Positions 10,401 through 19,400 of a stretch of 64,000 nt of DNA are shown in pieces. The position numbers and the translations under genes were made by a program. Under the pieces are notes generated by a model. That model saw only the letters and a list, made by a program, of their open reading frames with translations. It was not told where the DNA came from and did not search any database. How positions within the stretch are numbered: the first letter of the stretch is position 1; every line of letters begins with the position of its first letter. This DNA is from a virus. The stretch covers positions 1-64,000 of IMG/VR virus record IMGVR_UViG_3300008108_000124; one strand, given 5' to 3'.

Positions 10401-12113
10401 TGGGGTAGACAGACATCCGTAGATCTGGCAAGGTCTTATCTTGACTATAGACCTACTCCGGTTACTACATTTGCCGGAGGAAATAACTGGGCAGATACTC
10501 CTACAACAAATCCAGAAGATCTTTATACAATAGCAGCATCTTCGAACATGTGTTCAGCAATCAAGACCGATGGAACTTTATGGGTTTGGGGTAATGGGCA
10601 ATTTGGTCTTGGAACTGCGGCAACATCAAACACCATACCTGGCATAAGCACTCCAGTCACCACCTTTGCCGGAGGAACCAATTGGAAACAAGTCAGTGGT
10701 GCTATAGGTAACCTTGATTATATGACAGCAATCAAAACCGATGGAACATTATGGACATGGGGAAGCAATAATGCTGGACAACTTGGAACTAATGATAATA
10801 ATGTAACCAGTAAATCAACTCCAGTCACAACATTTGCAGGAGGAACCGACTGGAAGCAAGTAAGTTCTGGAAATCAACATACTGCAGCAATCAAAACTGA
10901 TGGAACCTTATGGACCTGGGGTTCGGCATACAATGGAAGGCTTGGAAACTTTGCATCTTTCGGTTTTAGATCTACTCCAGTCACCACATTTGCTGGGGGA
11001 ATTAACTGGAAACAAGTAAGTGCTGGAGGTGCTCATACTGTAGCAATCAAGACCGATGGAACTTTATGGACTTGGGGTACTGGGATTGGAGGAAGACTTG
11101 GAAATGCAATAACATCTAATACTAGTGTAATATCTCCAGTCACAACATTTGCAGGAGGAACCGACTGGAGACAAGTAAGTGCTGGATATGATTATACGGC
11201 AGCAATCAAGACCGATGGAACTTTATGGACTTGGGGTAGAAATCAAGTTTATGGAAGTATTCAAGGGAAATTAGGAACTAATGATACTACTGATAGATCC
11301 ACTCCAGTCACCACCTTTGCCGGTGGAACTAACTGGAAACAAGTAAGTGCTTCAAGAGGTCATACAGCAGCAGTCAAGACCGATGGTACTCTATGGACTT
11401 GGGGTACTGGAACTTCAGGACAACTTGGTACTAATGATACAACCACCAGATCTACTCCAGTCACCACCTTTGCCGGAGGAACTAATTGGAAGCAAGTAGA
11501 TGGAGGAACTAATCATACTGTAGCACTGAAAGACGATGGTGTAAACAAACAATTATGGTTATTTGGTAGTAATGCAAATACTCAATTGGGACTTTTTATT
11601 GATGAAAGAAACATACCACTCACTACATTTGCTGGTGGAACTGATTGGAAATCCATAAACTATAAATCTGCGATAAAAACAGATGGAACTCTATGGAGTT
11701 GGGGCAATCCAATAAGTATTCCAACAACTACATTTGCAGGAAATAATTGGTCGCAGACTAAAATTATCAATAGTAGTAGTATAGCACTCAAGACAGATGG
11801 AACTCTTTGGATTTGGGGTTTTTCGGAAACCGCATATTCTAAAATTATGATATATGAAAATGCCATACCCAAAACTACATTTGTCGGTGGAACTAACTGG
11901 AAACAAGTGAGTAATGGATATGATTATACGGCAGCAATCAAAACCGACGGAACTCTTTGGACTTGGGGTTATGGTGGTCCTGAACTTGGATTAAATGATA
12001 TTTTTTCAACAAGGTATACTCCAGTCACCACCTTTGCCGGAGGAACCAATTGGAAACAAGTAATGGTTAGTGAGTCAGGTAATACTCTAGCACTAAAATC
12101 TGAAGAATTTTAG
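4434..12113 (+). CDS. Giant RCC1-repeat protein 2 (2559 aa)
   Basis: There are about 42 RCC1-like units: 37 carry DGTLW, one carries NGTLW, and three are divergent DDGVN-R/K-Q units, plus a first partial unit (ELWGWG). If seven units make a propeller, this is about six propellers in a chain. At residues about 1383-1578 the array is interrupted by a different domain (DDGFWVLELPFNISFNGKTY, later APNRTYRIRCEG and QIDIQIGEN) of a kind I recognise from cyanophage tail fibres. [13 protein letters not shown] inserts recur at several points. There is no signal peptide or membrane helix. The size, the fibre domain and the neighbours point to a virion fibre or adhesin; a binding partner cannot be read from sequence. 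Confidence 0.8.
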   Translation: MPDNIQTNFKDNNGVDLGSKLITKDYLISVYPGIAENLGISPELWGWGVNGPNFILGTADTLARSTPVTTFAGGFRWKQVSSGDFYTAAIKTDGTLWVWGVGNTGQLGNADITSRSTPVTTFTGGTNWKSVACGKDHATAIKTDGTLWVWGSVYLLGNGIGSNTDPNNTVVTNISTPVTTFVGGTNWRQVSAARYGTAAIKTDGTLWTWGPTGFGEVSDKAILGHEKIIHTISTPITTFSGGTNWLNVPSVPSPEEENLYTITGSRFHAAAIKTDGTLWTWGNNTTGQLGNNKVELVLSSPGSTPSTTFAGGTNWRQVSSNSHSTEFYTTAIKTDGTLWAWGQNNSGQLGFPTNYISTPITTFAGGNNWADTPTTNAEDLYTLSGGTSFSAAIKTDGTLWTWGLGTFGRLGNKSVLGTISTPITTFSGGTNWKQVSSGGDYTAAIKTDGTLWTWGTAATGLLGNGVTTGSISTPVTTFAGGTDWKHVSTSGAGSNMSAVKTDGTLWMWGFGTAGRLGNATILGNRSTPVTTFAGGTDWKQVSSNVNHTAAVKTDGTLWTWGSGISGALGNTVITGSISTPVTTFAGGTDWKQVSSGSGLTAAVKTDGTLWIWGSGGSGALGNAVTTGSISTPITTFTGGTNWRQVSSGGSHTAAVKTDGTLWTWGTGASGRLGNAIATGNISTPITTFVGGTNWKQASAGASHTLALRDDGVNRQVWLFGDNSSTQLGNFITTIVAPTKVSNDTNWKQISAGSLFTGAIKTDGTLWTWGNNTAGELGNAGISLSNRSTPVTTFAGGTDWKQISCGCNKFVSAIKTDGTLWTWGNPSYGVLGINSIFGVRSTPVTTFAGGTNWRQVSSGGYHTAAIKTDGTLWVWGNNLTGKLGNGTNFNTAITPITTFAGGTNWKQVAAGSRHTAAIKTDGTLWTWGFNGYGELGSGIFQGYGQASVSTPITTFAGGTNWSQVFCPQYTLSSSFDSNASEYTIAMKTDGTLWTWGRNATSELGMFNNLYVPVLQSDATNWKQVSMGDIHASAVKTDGTLWTWGSNRNKALGDPNISSGYNTYGYIAVDPRARFTPITTVVGGTNWKQVSVGYNHTSAVKTDGTLWMWGNNNYGQLGRALDGIGKQFRGNIDFPLEVNPRENWNDTQIINLEDLYTISVQDTNFNGDSNSFAAIKKNGTLWTWGGGNYGQLGNALRLEAQANTPATTFAGGTNWKQISTSYATSAAVKTDGTLWVWGKNYHGELGINSLGTRSTPVTTFAGGTNWKQVSVGYGVMGAVKTDGTLWTWGNSDSLNGTLGRYSINYFDAIVSTPITTFAGGNNWADTPTTNAEDLYTLSAGGSFGSYYSGPNSVAIKTDGTLWTWGYSYAKIHPLLRYINKNYNQLGVDGICDENGRLPGTLSFNSDPYTGKRITTTSGSGTVTPIANNLLGPASLTIDETLQPPYGGYDDGFWVLELPFNISFNGKTYRRVCPTTNHFITFGEGHQGLSLSVGNPSLPKIMITATDGSVHRLCYGPEGTAPNRTYRIRCEGTYMISDDLDNPNMVYEITFYENVPNQIDIQIGENQNKILDVGSEETANYISIPTTTFAGGINWKQVSAGDSHTAAIKTDGTLWVWGDTYYGKLGNAPSVRSGGTGGRTLYFKSTPITTFAGGTNWKQVSAGNNHTAAIKTDGTLWTWGNSRSGQLGNAVLLTFGYEISTPITTFAGGTDWKQVTCGKDNTAAIKTDGTLWGWGTANFGRLGTNDTGASPIRSTPVTTFAGGTDWKQVSSGYNCMAAVKTDGTLWLWGQTNEGQLGTGEIFSPTLQSYKLTPITTFAGGTNWKQVSVGDRHVGAVKTDGTLWVWGNGIKGQLGNTNTISNVSTPVTTFAGGINWKQVSAGGSHTLALRDDGVNKQLYVFGSGSLGVQLGNNHTPATTFAGGINWKQVYMDSGGSAIKTDGTLWTWGSNARGQLGTGDRTNRSTPVTTFAGGTNWKYTEVGIALKTDGTLWTWGRQTSVDLARSYLDYRPTPVTTFAGGNNWADTPTTNPEDLYTIAASSNMCSAIKTDGTLWVWGNGQFGLGTAATSNTIPGISTPVTTFAGGTNWKQVSGAIGNLDYMTAIKTDGTLWTWGSNNAGQLGTNDNNVTSKSTPVTTFAGGTDWKQVSSGNQHTAAIKTDGTLWTWGSAYNGRLGNFASFGFRSTPVTTFAGGINWKQVSAGGAHTVAIKTDGTLWTWGTGIGGRLGNAITSNTSVISPVTTFAGGTDWRQVSAGYDYTAAIKTDGTLWTWGRNQVYGSIQGKLGTNDTTDRSTPVTTFAGGTNWKQVSASRGHTAAVKTDGTLWTWGTGTSGQLGTNDTTTRSTPVTTFAGGTNWKQVDGGTNHTVALKDDGVNKQLWLFGSNANTQLGLFIDERNIPLTTFAGGTDWKSINYKSAIKTDGTLWSWGNPISIPTTTFAGNNWSQTKIINSSSIALKTDGTLWIWGFSETAYSKIMIYENAIPKTTFVGGTNWKQVSNGYDYTAAIKTDGTLWTWGYGGPELGLNDIFSTRYTPVTTFAGGTNWKQVMVSESGNTLALKSEEF
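4560..12090 (+). repeat. Tandem RCC1-coding DNA repeats, array 2
   Basis: About 42 units of roughly 150 bases share cores such as gcaatcaagaccgatggaac and atttgccggaggaac. The array is broken only by the non-RCC1 fibre-like domain at about 8580-9165. Variation is concentrated between the cores, where the blade loops are encoded. Confidence 0.85.
8580..9165 (+). other. Cyanophage fibre-type domain inserted in the RCC1 array
   Basis: The in-frame segment codes for about 195 residues without RCC1 features: a Gly/Thr/Ser linker (ITTTSGSGTVTPIANN), then DDGFWVLELPFNISF, NHFITFGEG, NPSLPKIMITATDGS, APNRTYRIRCEGTY and NQIDIQIGENQNK. I recall this beta-rich module from T4-like cyanophage tail fibre and structural proteins. 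The flanks return directly to RCC1 units. Confidence 0.55.
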
Positions 12114-12127
12114 TGTTATAATGTACC

Positions 12128-12135
12128 AATAAATA
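12128..12135 (+). promoter_or_regulatory. Late-type box AATAAATA with upstream extended -10
   Basis: The short gap between the giant RCC1 gene and the TPR/GT9-like gene holds TGTTATAAT (TATAAT at 12117-12122, extended -10 form) and then AATAAATA at 12128-12135, about 27 bases before the ATG at 12162. No convincing -35 is present. A mixed early/late promoter is plausible. Confidence 0.4.
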
Positions 12136-12161
12136 TTTAAAACATATAAAATATATTCTTT

Positions 12162-13508
12162 ATGAACCCACTTGAGTTGGTAGCAAAGACCTTATATTCG
12201 TTTGAAGAAAAGGAACTCACAATTCAACTTCTTCAGGCATTTGGAAAAAGAGCGGAAACTTTTTCACAATATGATGATGTTGCAAAGATTTTCTTTGAGA
12301 TTAAAGAGTTCTCAAATGCTATTTTCTATGCAGAAAAAGCACTGAAACTTGCACAATCTCCACAAGAAAAATATACAATTGCAAAAAATTTGATTAATGC
12401 TTATAATCAGAACAATTTTCCCGATAAGGCACTAACACAAATTTCAAAAATTAAATTAAGTAATCCTCAAGATACAGAACTTCTTCTTGAAGAAACTTTT
12501 TCATACTCTGCAATTAACCAAAAAGATAAGGCAGAGAAACTTCTATTCAATCTTATTAAATATAAATTACCAGAAGAGATTGAAAGAAAGGCATATCATA
12601 ACTTATCAGGACACTATTTCCGCAAGGATGACATTCACACAGGACTTCAGCACTTCCTCAAGGCAGGAGAAGTAGAGGCATATAAGAACAGAGAACTACC
12701 ACCATTTCCAAAGTGGGATGGAACAATTACTCCAGGACAAACTATTGTAATTGATAGTCAGTGTGGTGCCGGTGATGAGATTATGCACGTTCGTTTTATG
12801 AGGCATCTGAAAGAACTTGGAATGAACCCGATCTGGACAACCACAAGAAGAGACATACAAAAACTCTTCAATTATAATGGTTTTGAGACTGTATGTGTTT
12901 GGGATAAACCAGAGTTTCCGAAAGATGCTCAATGGGTTTATGCTCTTGCTCTTCCTTATTATCTTAATCTCAAGGCAGAAGATTTGGGAAGAGGTGTGTA
13001 TATTCAACCACTGCCAGAAAAAGAAAAGCAATATGAATATCTACAGGAAGATAAAAATTATAAGATAGGTACATTCTGGAATTCTGGTTCTGGATTTGAG
13101 CAGGCACATTTCCGATCTGTAGATGCAGATGGATTGTTTGATGTTCTCGCCAAAACAAATGCATCTTTATATTCTTTGCAACTTCCGGATGAATTGCCTC
13201 CAGAACAATATCGAGATCAAGTAAAGACCTTTGATATTCCAGATCGTAATTTTGAGGATACATTTTCACTTGTATCTCAAATGGATTTGGTGATTACTTC
13301 CTGTACTTCTATTGCTCATATTGCAGCAGCACAAGGAAAAGAAGTTTGTGTCTTTGTGCCGATTATGGAGTACTATGTCTGGACAAGTTCTACTGATAAA
13401 TCTTGGTGGTACGGAGATAATGTTCATATGTTCAAACAACAGCAAACAAGAAAATGGGATAAACCTTTGAAAGATTTGGAGAAGTTTTTAAATGATAGAG
13501 CAGTATGA
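12162..13508 (+). CDS. TPR protein with GT9-like (heptosyltransferase-type) domain (448 aa)
   Basis: The N-terminal 170 residues are helical repeats of TPR type (KIFFEIKEFSNAIFYAEKAL, NFPDKALTQISKI). The C-terminal half starts with VIDSQCGAGDEIMHVRFMRH and ends with MDLVITSCTSIAHIAAAQGK and CVFVPIMEYY. That layout fits the two halves of a GT-B, GT9/heptosyltransferase-like fold, whose second half typically has a D-S-IAHLAGALGKP pattern. Cyanobacterial TPR-GT9-like proteins work in surface glycan synthesis. It is the first gene of the glycan-related block. I infer a glycosyltransferase; donor and acceptor are unknown. It overlaps the next gene by 17 bases. Confidence 0.65.
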   Translation: MNPLELVAKTLYSFEEKELTIQLLQAFGKRAETFSQYDDVAKIFFEIKEFSNAIFYAEKALKLAQSPQEKYTIAKNLINAYNQNNFPDKALTQISKIKLSNPQDTELLLEETFSYSAINQKDKAEKLLFNLIKYKLPEEIERKAYHNLSGHYFRKDDIHTGLQHFLKAGEVEAYKNRELPPFPKWDGTITPGQTIVIDSQCGAGDEIMHVRFMRHLKELGMNPIWTTTRRDIQKLFNYNGFETVCVWDKPEFPKDAQWVYALALPYYLNLKAEDLGRGVYIQPLPEKEKQYEYLQEDKNYKIGTFWNSGSGFEQAHFRSVDADGLFDVLAKTNASLYSLQLPDELPPEQYRDQVKTFDIPDRNFEDTFSLVSQMDLVITSCTSIAHIAAAQGKEVCVFVPIMEYYVWTSSTDKSWWYGDNVHMFKQQQTRKWDKPLKDLEKFLNDRAV

Positions 13509-13998
13509 CCTTTCTTATTTAAATCTTAAAAGTATTCAAAATTTTTTATATTCAACTCAAACAAATGAACATGGATTAATTACTAAAGGTAAGTCCAGTT
13601 TTAATTTTGGAATGCCAATTTTAATGTACTCTGAACTGCAAAGTTTAAATAAAATTATCAAAAAGTATGTTAGAATATATTGTGAAAAGCATAAAATTAC
13701 AAAACTTAAATTTATTAATAGTTGGTTTAATATTACGGAACCTGGAAGTAAGTTAAAACCACATAATCATAGTGGTGGTGAAGAAAGTATTTTAAGCGGA
13801 GCATTTTATGTCTCTGTTGGTGAAAATTCAGTTCCGCTATTGTTTCCCGATATAGATACTTCAATTAAACCTTATTCTGGATTACTGGTCATCTTTTCAA
13901 GTGATTTGGTTCATTATACAGAAGAAGAAAAAGAGCAAAGAATAGTTATTAGTTTCAATACAGATTATGAAGAAAGCACTCGTTACACTGGACATTAA
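13492..13998 (+). CDS. 2OG-Fe(II) oxygenase-like protein (168 aa)
   Basis: The fold signature is that of small putative 2OG-Fe(II) oxygenases (TIGR02466-like): KLKPHNHSGGEESILSGAFYV provides the first His ligand region. The distal LVIFSSDLVHYTEEEKEQRIVISF provides the second His and the Arg that would bind 2-oxoglutarate. T4-like cyanophages carry several such genes of unknown substrate. The ATG lies inside the end of the preceding gene and the stop overlaps the following one by 32 bases, so the three are co-translated. Hydroxylation of a glycan, fibre or host protein is possible; the substrate cannot be read from sequence. Confidence 0.65.
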   Translation: MIEQYDLSYLNLKSIQNFLYSTQTNEHGLITKGKSSFNFGMPILMYSELQSLNKIIKKYVRIYCEKHKITKLKFINSWFNITEPGSKLKPHNHSGGEESILSGAFYVSVGENSVPLLFPDIDTSIKPYSGLLVIFSSDLVHYTEEEKEQRIVISFNTDYEESTRYTGH

Positions 13999-14689
13999 TT
14001 ACAATAAAGACATTACCAATCTTACATATCCTTATATGAGGAAATATGCAGAAAAGATTGGTGCTGATTTTGTGATTATGAATGAGAGAAAGTTTCCACA
14101 TCTTTCTCCGAATATGGAAAAGTTCCAGTTATATGAAATTGGAGCAAACTATGATTGGACTATTTTTCTGGATGCTGATGCTCTGGTTCATCCAAACTGT
14201 CCAGATTTGACTGAAATCTTTGATAAGGATTGTGTAATCTTCAATCGATATGACTATTATCCTTTTAGATTTAAGCATAATAACTATGCAAGAAGAGATA
14301 ATAGAAATATTGCTGCAACAACTTGGGTATGTGTATTCAGTGATTGGACTCGACATGCATGGAAACCTCATGAGGACCCGGAGCAGTTTGTAGATCAGAT
14401 CAATCCAATGGATTTAGAAAAGAACTTTGGTTATACTCCTGGTCATATTCTTGATGATTATTTGGTAAGTCGTAATATTGCAAAGTATGGATTAAAGGTA
14501 GAAACATTCCATCAGTTAATACCGAAAGATGGAAAAATGAACTATTGGTTTAATCACGATTTTTGTATTTCCGAAGAAGATAAAATCAACCTTCTTCATA
14601 TGTGGATAGATAAGATTGAAAGGGGTTCTTATCGTGAAGAACAACAAATAGATGAACAACTATGGGCTTGGAAGAGAGGTATGCTATGA
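13967..14689 (+). CDS. Putative GT-A glycosyltransferase with DxD motif (240 aa)
   Basis: It starts with a beta strand (KKALVTLDINYN), then DFVIMNERKF, then YDWTIFLDADALVHPNCPDL, where FLDADAL is the metal- and nucleotide-sugar-binding DxD of GT-A enzymes. The late HFYWFNHDF-like segment (KMNYWFNHDFCIS) and GYTPGHILDDYLVSRNI fit an acceptor-binding C-terminal part. The overall shape resembles the galactosyltransferase GMA12/MNN10 or GT8 clans, but I cannot assign a family. It is embedded in a run of overlapping glycan genes. Confidence 0.6.
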   Translation: MKKALVTLDINYNKDITNLTYPYMRKYAEKIGADFVIMNERKFPHLSPNMEKFQLYEIGANYDWTIFLDADALVHPNCPDLTEIFDKDCVIFNRYDYYPFRFKHNNYARRDNRNIAATTWVCVFSDWTRHAWKPHEDPEQFVDQINPMDLEKNFGYTPGHILDDYLVSRNIAKYGLKVETFHQLIPKDGKMNYWFNHDFCISEEDKINLLHMWIDKIERGSYREEQQIDEQLWAWKRGML

Positions 14690-15465
14690 AGTTTTTATTT
14701 TTAGTCGGTTCTGCACTTAAGCATTTTCAAGAGGATAAGTTTAGTGCTTATAGTGAAGAGCAAAGATTTGAACAAACACTGGAAACAATTAAGTCAGTTA
14801 GAGAAAAAGTACCCAACTCTTATATTATTTTGTTTGAGTGTTCTTCTACATCTATAGAAGAAAGGCACAAAGAAATCTTAAGAAAGGAGTGTGATTTGTT
14901 TCTAGAGTTTTATGATGAACCAGGTCTGAAAGCACTTTATGCGAATATTCAAAAAGACTCAAAGTACATTACTTATGGAAAATCCTTATTGGAAACAAGA
15001 GGATTATTGAATACTCTTTACTTCATTCGGCAGCATAATTTATTTAATGATAGTCAAAGAGTTTTTAAATTGACCGGAAGATATTTACTTAATGATGATT
15101 TTGATATTCAAGATTATCAAAGTAAATTTTTAGAAAATTATTATGTAATTAAAAAATATGATTATCTAACTGAAGAGCAAGAAAATTTTGATGAGAAAGA
15201 ATTAGAAAATGTTTATGCCTATCTTTATGGTGCTAAAGGAATGATGGTGACCGGGTTATGGTCTTTTGATAGAATGTTATTTAATGAAATTATAGAGTCT
15301 CTTGAAAAGTCATTTTTGTATTTGGAACGAATGATGCAATATACTGCAGGAACGGACATAGAACATTCTTTGTACAGATTTTTAAATAAGAAAAACATGA
15401 TAACTATTCCTAATTTAGGATTAAGTGTTATTAAAGGAATGGAAGGAGTTCAATATAACATATGA
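14686..15465 (+). CDS. Putative nucleotide-sugar-transferase-like protein (259 aa)
   Basis: I chose the ATG at 14686, which overlaps the upstream TGA (ATGA) and follows agaggt; an in-frame ATG at 14662 lies inside the previous gene. The product begins KFLFLVGSALKHF and contains VPNSYIILFECSS, RVFKLTGRYLLNDDF and GAKGMMVTGLWSFDR. The KLTGRYLL pattern recurs in uncharacterised proteins of surface-glycan clusters and suggests a GT-A-like fold. There is no clear DxD. Its neighbours on both sides are glycan enzymes with overlapping ends, which supports the same pathway. Function not established. Confidence 0.5.
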   Translation: MKFLFLVGSALKHFQEDKFSAYSEEQRFEQTLETIKSVREKVPNSYIILFECSSTSIEERHKEILRKECDLFLEFYDEPGLKALYANIQKDSKYITYGKSLLETRGLLNTLYFIRQHNLFNDSQRVFKLTGRYLLNDDFDIQDYQSKFLENYYVIKKYDYLTEEQENFDEKELENVYAYLYGAKGMMVTGLWSFDRMLFNEIIESLEKSFLYLERMMQYTAGTDIEHSLYRFLNKKNMITIPNLGLSVIKGMEGVQYNI

Positions 15466-16112
15466 AACTAGCAATTTTTTATCACATTTCTCAAATTGGG
15501 TTTGCTGCTTTTATGTATCAATCCCAAGTTCATAGACTTTATACTTCGGGATTGATTAAAGAAGCATCTCATATTCACTTTGGTGTGAATGGTGAGCAGG
15601 AGATGTTTAATGTTCCGGAAAAAACAATTGTAAAAGTTAATACAAATTGGAAAGAGGAAACTGAAACTTTGATGTCTTTAAGAGATTTTTGTAAAGAAAA
15701 TCCAGACTATAAAGTTCTTTATTTTCATATGAAGGGATTGACCCACCAAAGTATGAATGGTGAGAGTTGGAGATTAATGATGGAATACTTTGTGATTGAT
15801 AAGTGGAAAGAGTGTGTTGAGCAGTTAGATAATCATGATGCCGTTGGAAGTAATCTTAAGATTTTAGGACCAACTACTTGGAGTGATGGAAGACAATCTT
15901 GGGAGAAGGCAGGGACAAAGCATTTTGTCGGAAACTTTTGGTGGGCAAACGCTTCCTATGTAAATACTCTAGACAATACTTTTTTGAATTCTAATTTTAG
16001 ATTAGATAGAGAATTCTGGATTGGGACTGGAGATGGAAACATGAAATCTTTATATCAACCAGAAGATTATGAACCATATCAATACTTTTATAGAGAGGTA
16101 GATTATGTCTAA
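15462..16112 (+). CDS. Glycosyltransferase-like protein of phage/capsule clusters (216 aa)
   Basis: Key features are an N-terminal KLAIFYHISQIGF strand, YKVLYFHMKGLTHQS, WRLMMEYFVIDKWKECVEQL, DAVGSNLKI and KHFVGNFWWANASYVNTL, followed by REFWIGTGDGN. The His-Phe-x-Gly-Asn-Phe-Trp-Trp-Ala block and the final E-W-I are the conserved core of a group of uncharacterised proteins found in glycan clusters of bacteria and cyanophages. Start and stop overlap both neighbours by 4-8 bases. Role inferred from context only. Confidence 0.5.
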   Translation: MKLAIFYHISQIGFAAFMYQSQVHRLYTSGLIKEASHIHFGVNGEQEMFNVPEKTIVKVNTNWKEETETLMSLRDFCKENPDYKVLYFHMKGLTHQSMNGESWRLMMEYFVIDKWKECVEQLDNHDAVGSNLKILGPTTWSDGRQSWEKAGTKHFVGNFWWANASYVNTLDNTFLNSNFRLDREFWIGTGDGNMKSLYQPEDYEPYQYFYREVDYV

Positions 16113-16464
16113 ATTTAGGTCTTGTGGTGAATGTACTGCTTGTTGTTCTTGGTTAGTTGGTGATGCTTTTGGATGGGAATTTGGATGTGGAAAATCATGT
16201 AAATTTTTAGAAGAAGGTAAGTGTGGAGTTCATAAGGCACGACCAGAGGTTTGTAGAAATTATCAGTGCGCCTGGAGTCAATATTTACTTCCCGAAGAAA
16301 TGAGACCTGATAAGTGCAATGTATTAATTTCCGTAGAACAAAATGAAAATGGTCAGTATCTAAAGGTTCTTCCGATAAATAATAAAGAAATAAGTAACGA
16401 AATGGTAGAATGGTTAAAAAATTGGAGTGAGAAAATGAATACTCCAATAGTTATTTCCAAGTAA
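16105..16464 (+). CDS. YkgJ-family cysteine-cluster protein (119 aa)
   Basis: The N-terminus holds CGECTACC (residues 7-14), followed by [20 protein letters not shown] and [10 protein letters not shown]. This CxxCxxCC plus spaced Cys pattern defines the YkgJ zinc/iron-chelating family. The family is linked to metal binding and sometimes to modification of other proteins, but no general reaction is known. It overlaps the preceding gene by 8 bases and lies just before the third RCC1 gene. All cluster cysteines appear intact. Confidence 0.75.
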   Translation: MSKFRSCGECTACCSWLVGDAFGWEFGCGKSCKFLEEGKCGVHKARPEVCRNYQCAWSQYLLPEEMRPDKCNVLISVEQNENGQYLKVLPINNKEISNEMVEWLKNWSEKMNTPIVISK

Positions 16465-16480
16465 AAATATTCCCACTCCA

Positions 16481-19400
16481 ATGCCAACATTTTATAACTT
16501 TACACAAGACGGTCTTAGATATAGTTTTGATGATGTTTTTGTTAAGGCAGATCCGTTTCGTCAAGGAAATTTGTGGAACTGGGGTAGGGGCGTAGCAGGA
16601 GCTCTTGGAAATTATACTGGTCCTTCTTTTGTAAGTACTCCGACTACTACATTTGTTGGTGGTAGTAATTGGAAACAAGTAAGTACCGGAGGTCTTCATA
16701 CAGTAGCAGTCAAAACCGATGGAACCCTATGGACTTGGGGATATAATCGTGATGGGCAACTTGGAAATGCATCAACAACCATTAGAGATACTCCAGTAAC
16801 TACATTTTCTGGAGGAACTGATTGGAAACAAGTAGAAGGTGGATGCACTCATACAGTAGCTATTAAAATTGATGGGACTTTATGGACCTGGGGGCAAAAT
16901 GATCAGGGACAACTTGGAGTATATGGTAGGGTTAATTCATCTACTCCAATCACTACTTTTGTTGGAGGAACTAATTGGAAGTCAATTGCTGCCGGATATT
17001 CGTATTCTTCGGCAATTAAAACCGATGGAACTTTGTGGTCTTGGGGGTATGCTTATTTTGGTCAATTAGGTACAGGACCAACTTATACACCTATTAGATC
17101 CACCCCACAGACAACATTTGCCGGAGGAACTAACTGGGCAGATACTCCAACAACTAATCCTGAAGATCTTTATACCTTAAGTGCTGGAAATAATCATACG
17201 GCAGCAATCAAGACTGATGGAACCCTATGGACTTGGGGTGAAGCAAATGTAGGAAAACTTGGAAATGGTGCTACAGCAACTTCTGGGCAAAATTTTGTAA
17301 CCACTCCAATCACCACCTTTGCTGGAGGGACCAATTGGAAACAAGTAAGTGGTAGTGGAGATTATAAGGCAGCAATTAAAACCGATGGAACCTTATGGAC
17401 TTGGGGTTTTGGAAGTTCTGGTCAACTTGGAAATGCAGTTACAACAATTAGTATATCAACTCCTATTACAACATTTGCCGGAGGAACCAACTGGAAACAG
17501 GTAAGTGGTGGAGGTTCGACTATGGCAGCAATCAAAACTGACGGAACCTTATGGACTTGGGGTAATGGAACTAATGGGCGACTTGGAAATGGAGTAACAA
17601 CAGGTAATATATCAACTCCAATCACCACATTTGCAGGAGGAACTAATTGGAAGCAAGTAAGTACTGGTGGTGCTCATACCACAGCAATCAAAACTGATGG
17701 AACCTTATGGGCTTGGGGTCGTAGTTTATTTGGAGGACTCGGAAATGCAGCAGTAGCAAATAGTTCCACTCCAGTCACCACCTTTGCTGGTGGAACCAAT
17801 TGGAAACAAGTGAGTTCTGGTGGTTATCATACAGCAGCAATTAAAACTGACGGAACTCTTTGGATTTGGGGTGGTGGTCCAATTGGAACCCTTGGAAATA
17901 CTGATGGGGGTAATAGTTCCACTCCAGTCACCACCTTTGCTGGTGGAACCAATTGGAAACAAGTGAGTGCCGGAAATAGACATACTGCGGCAATCAAAAC
18001 CGATGGTACTCTATGGACTTGGGGCATTGGTGAAACAGGAGAACTTGGAAATGCTAATGGATTTCTAGATTTTGACACCCCTACCGAGTATTTTTCCGCA
18101 TCCACTCCAATCACAACATTTGCCGGTGGTAACAACTGGACACAAGTCATTGCTGGAAATTCTCATACGACAGCTTTGAACAATAATAATCAATTGTATA
18201 CTTGGGGATATGCTCGATATGGTCAACTTGGAGATACATTTTATGTTCAAATTAATGATATTCCGAGAAAAGTAGGAGGAGACACTAACTGGAAACAAGT
18301 ATCTTGCTCATATCATTCCTCTGCAGCAGTCAAAACCGATGGAACTTTATGGACTTGGGGAGCTAATGGGCAAGCTCAACTTGGAACTTCTAAATTATAT
18401 CAGAGTAGTGCCGAACCAATCACCACCTTTGCCGGAGGAACAGACTGGAAACAAGTCAGTGCTGGTGGATATTACACCGTAAATATGATGGCAGCAATTA
18501 AAAATGATGGAACCCTATGGACTTGGGGTAATGGGTATTATGGAATACTTGGAAATGCAAAGGCACCTCTTTCTAGTGCTCCCGATATTGAACTTTATGT
18601 ATCCACTCCGATCACCACCTTTGCCGGAGGAGCAACTTGGAAACAAGTGAGTTGTGGTGGATATCACATGGCAGCAGTTAAAACCAACGGAACTCTTTGG
18701 ACTTGGGGAAGTGATACACAAGACCAATTGGGCACTGGATATCAATTTGCTCAAGCAGGCATTACTTATGCATCCACTCCGGTTACAACATTTTTGGGTG
18801 GAAGTAATTGGAAGTCCGTTGGTTCTTCTGGAGGATATCGTGTTTGTGCCATAGAAAGCGTTGATCCTACTTATAATCTACCGGATTTGTTTAGTTTATT
18901 TACTTGGGGTTATGGGCAACTTGGACAACTTGGAAATAATGATGTATCGGGTGATAGATCCACTCCAGTCACCACATTTGCTGGAGGATCTAATTGGAGA
19001 CAAATAAGTTCTGGGAGAGAACATGTAGCAGCAATCAAGATAGATGGAACTCTATGGACTTGGGGAAGAGGATTTAATGGAGTTCTTGGAACTAGAGATA
19101 CGATTAATAGATCAACTCCAGTAACTACATTTGCTGGAGGAACTAATTGGAAGCAAGTTAGTGTTGGAAATTTATCTCACATAGCAGCGATAAAAACCGA
19201 TGGAACTTTATGGACTTGGGGTAATGGACAATCTGGGGTTCTTGGAAATGGAATTACGACAGGTATTAGATCTACTCCAGTTACCACCTTTGCTGGTGGA
19301 ACTAACTGGAAGCAAGTGAGTGCTAAAAATGCTCATACTGCAGCAATTAAGACTGATGGAACTCTGTGGATTTGGGGTCCGAGAGATTTTGGAAAACTTG

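Noticed and set aside
1438-12000. Many plus- and minus-strand ORFs of 60-140 codons inside the RCC1 genes
   Set aside because: They repeat with the same period as the RCC1 units (for example [16 protein letters not shown]) and are shadows of the coding repeats.
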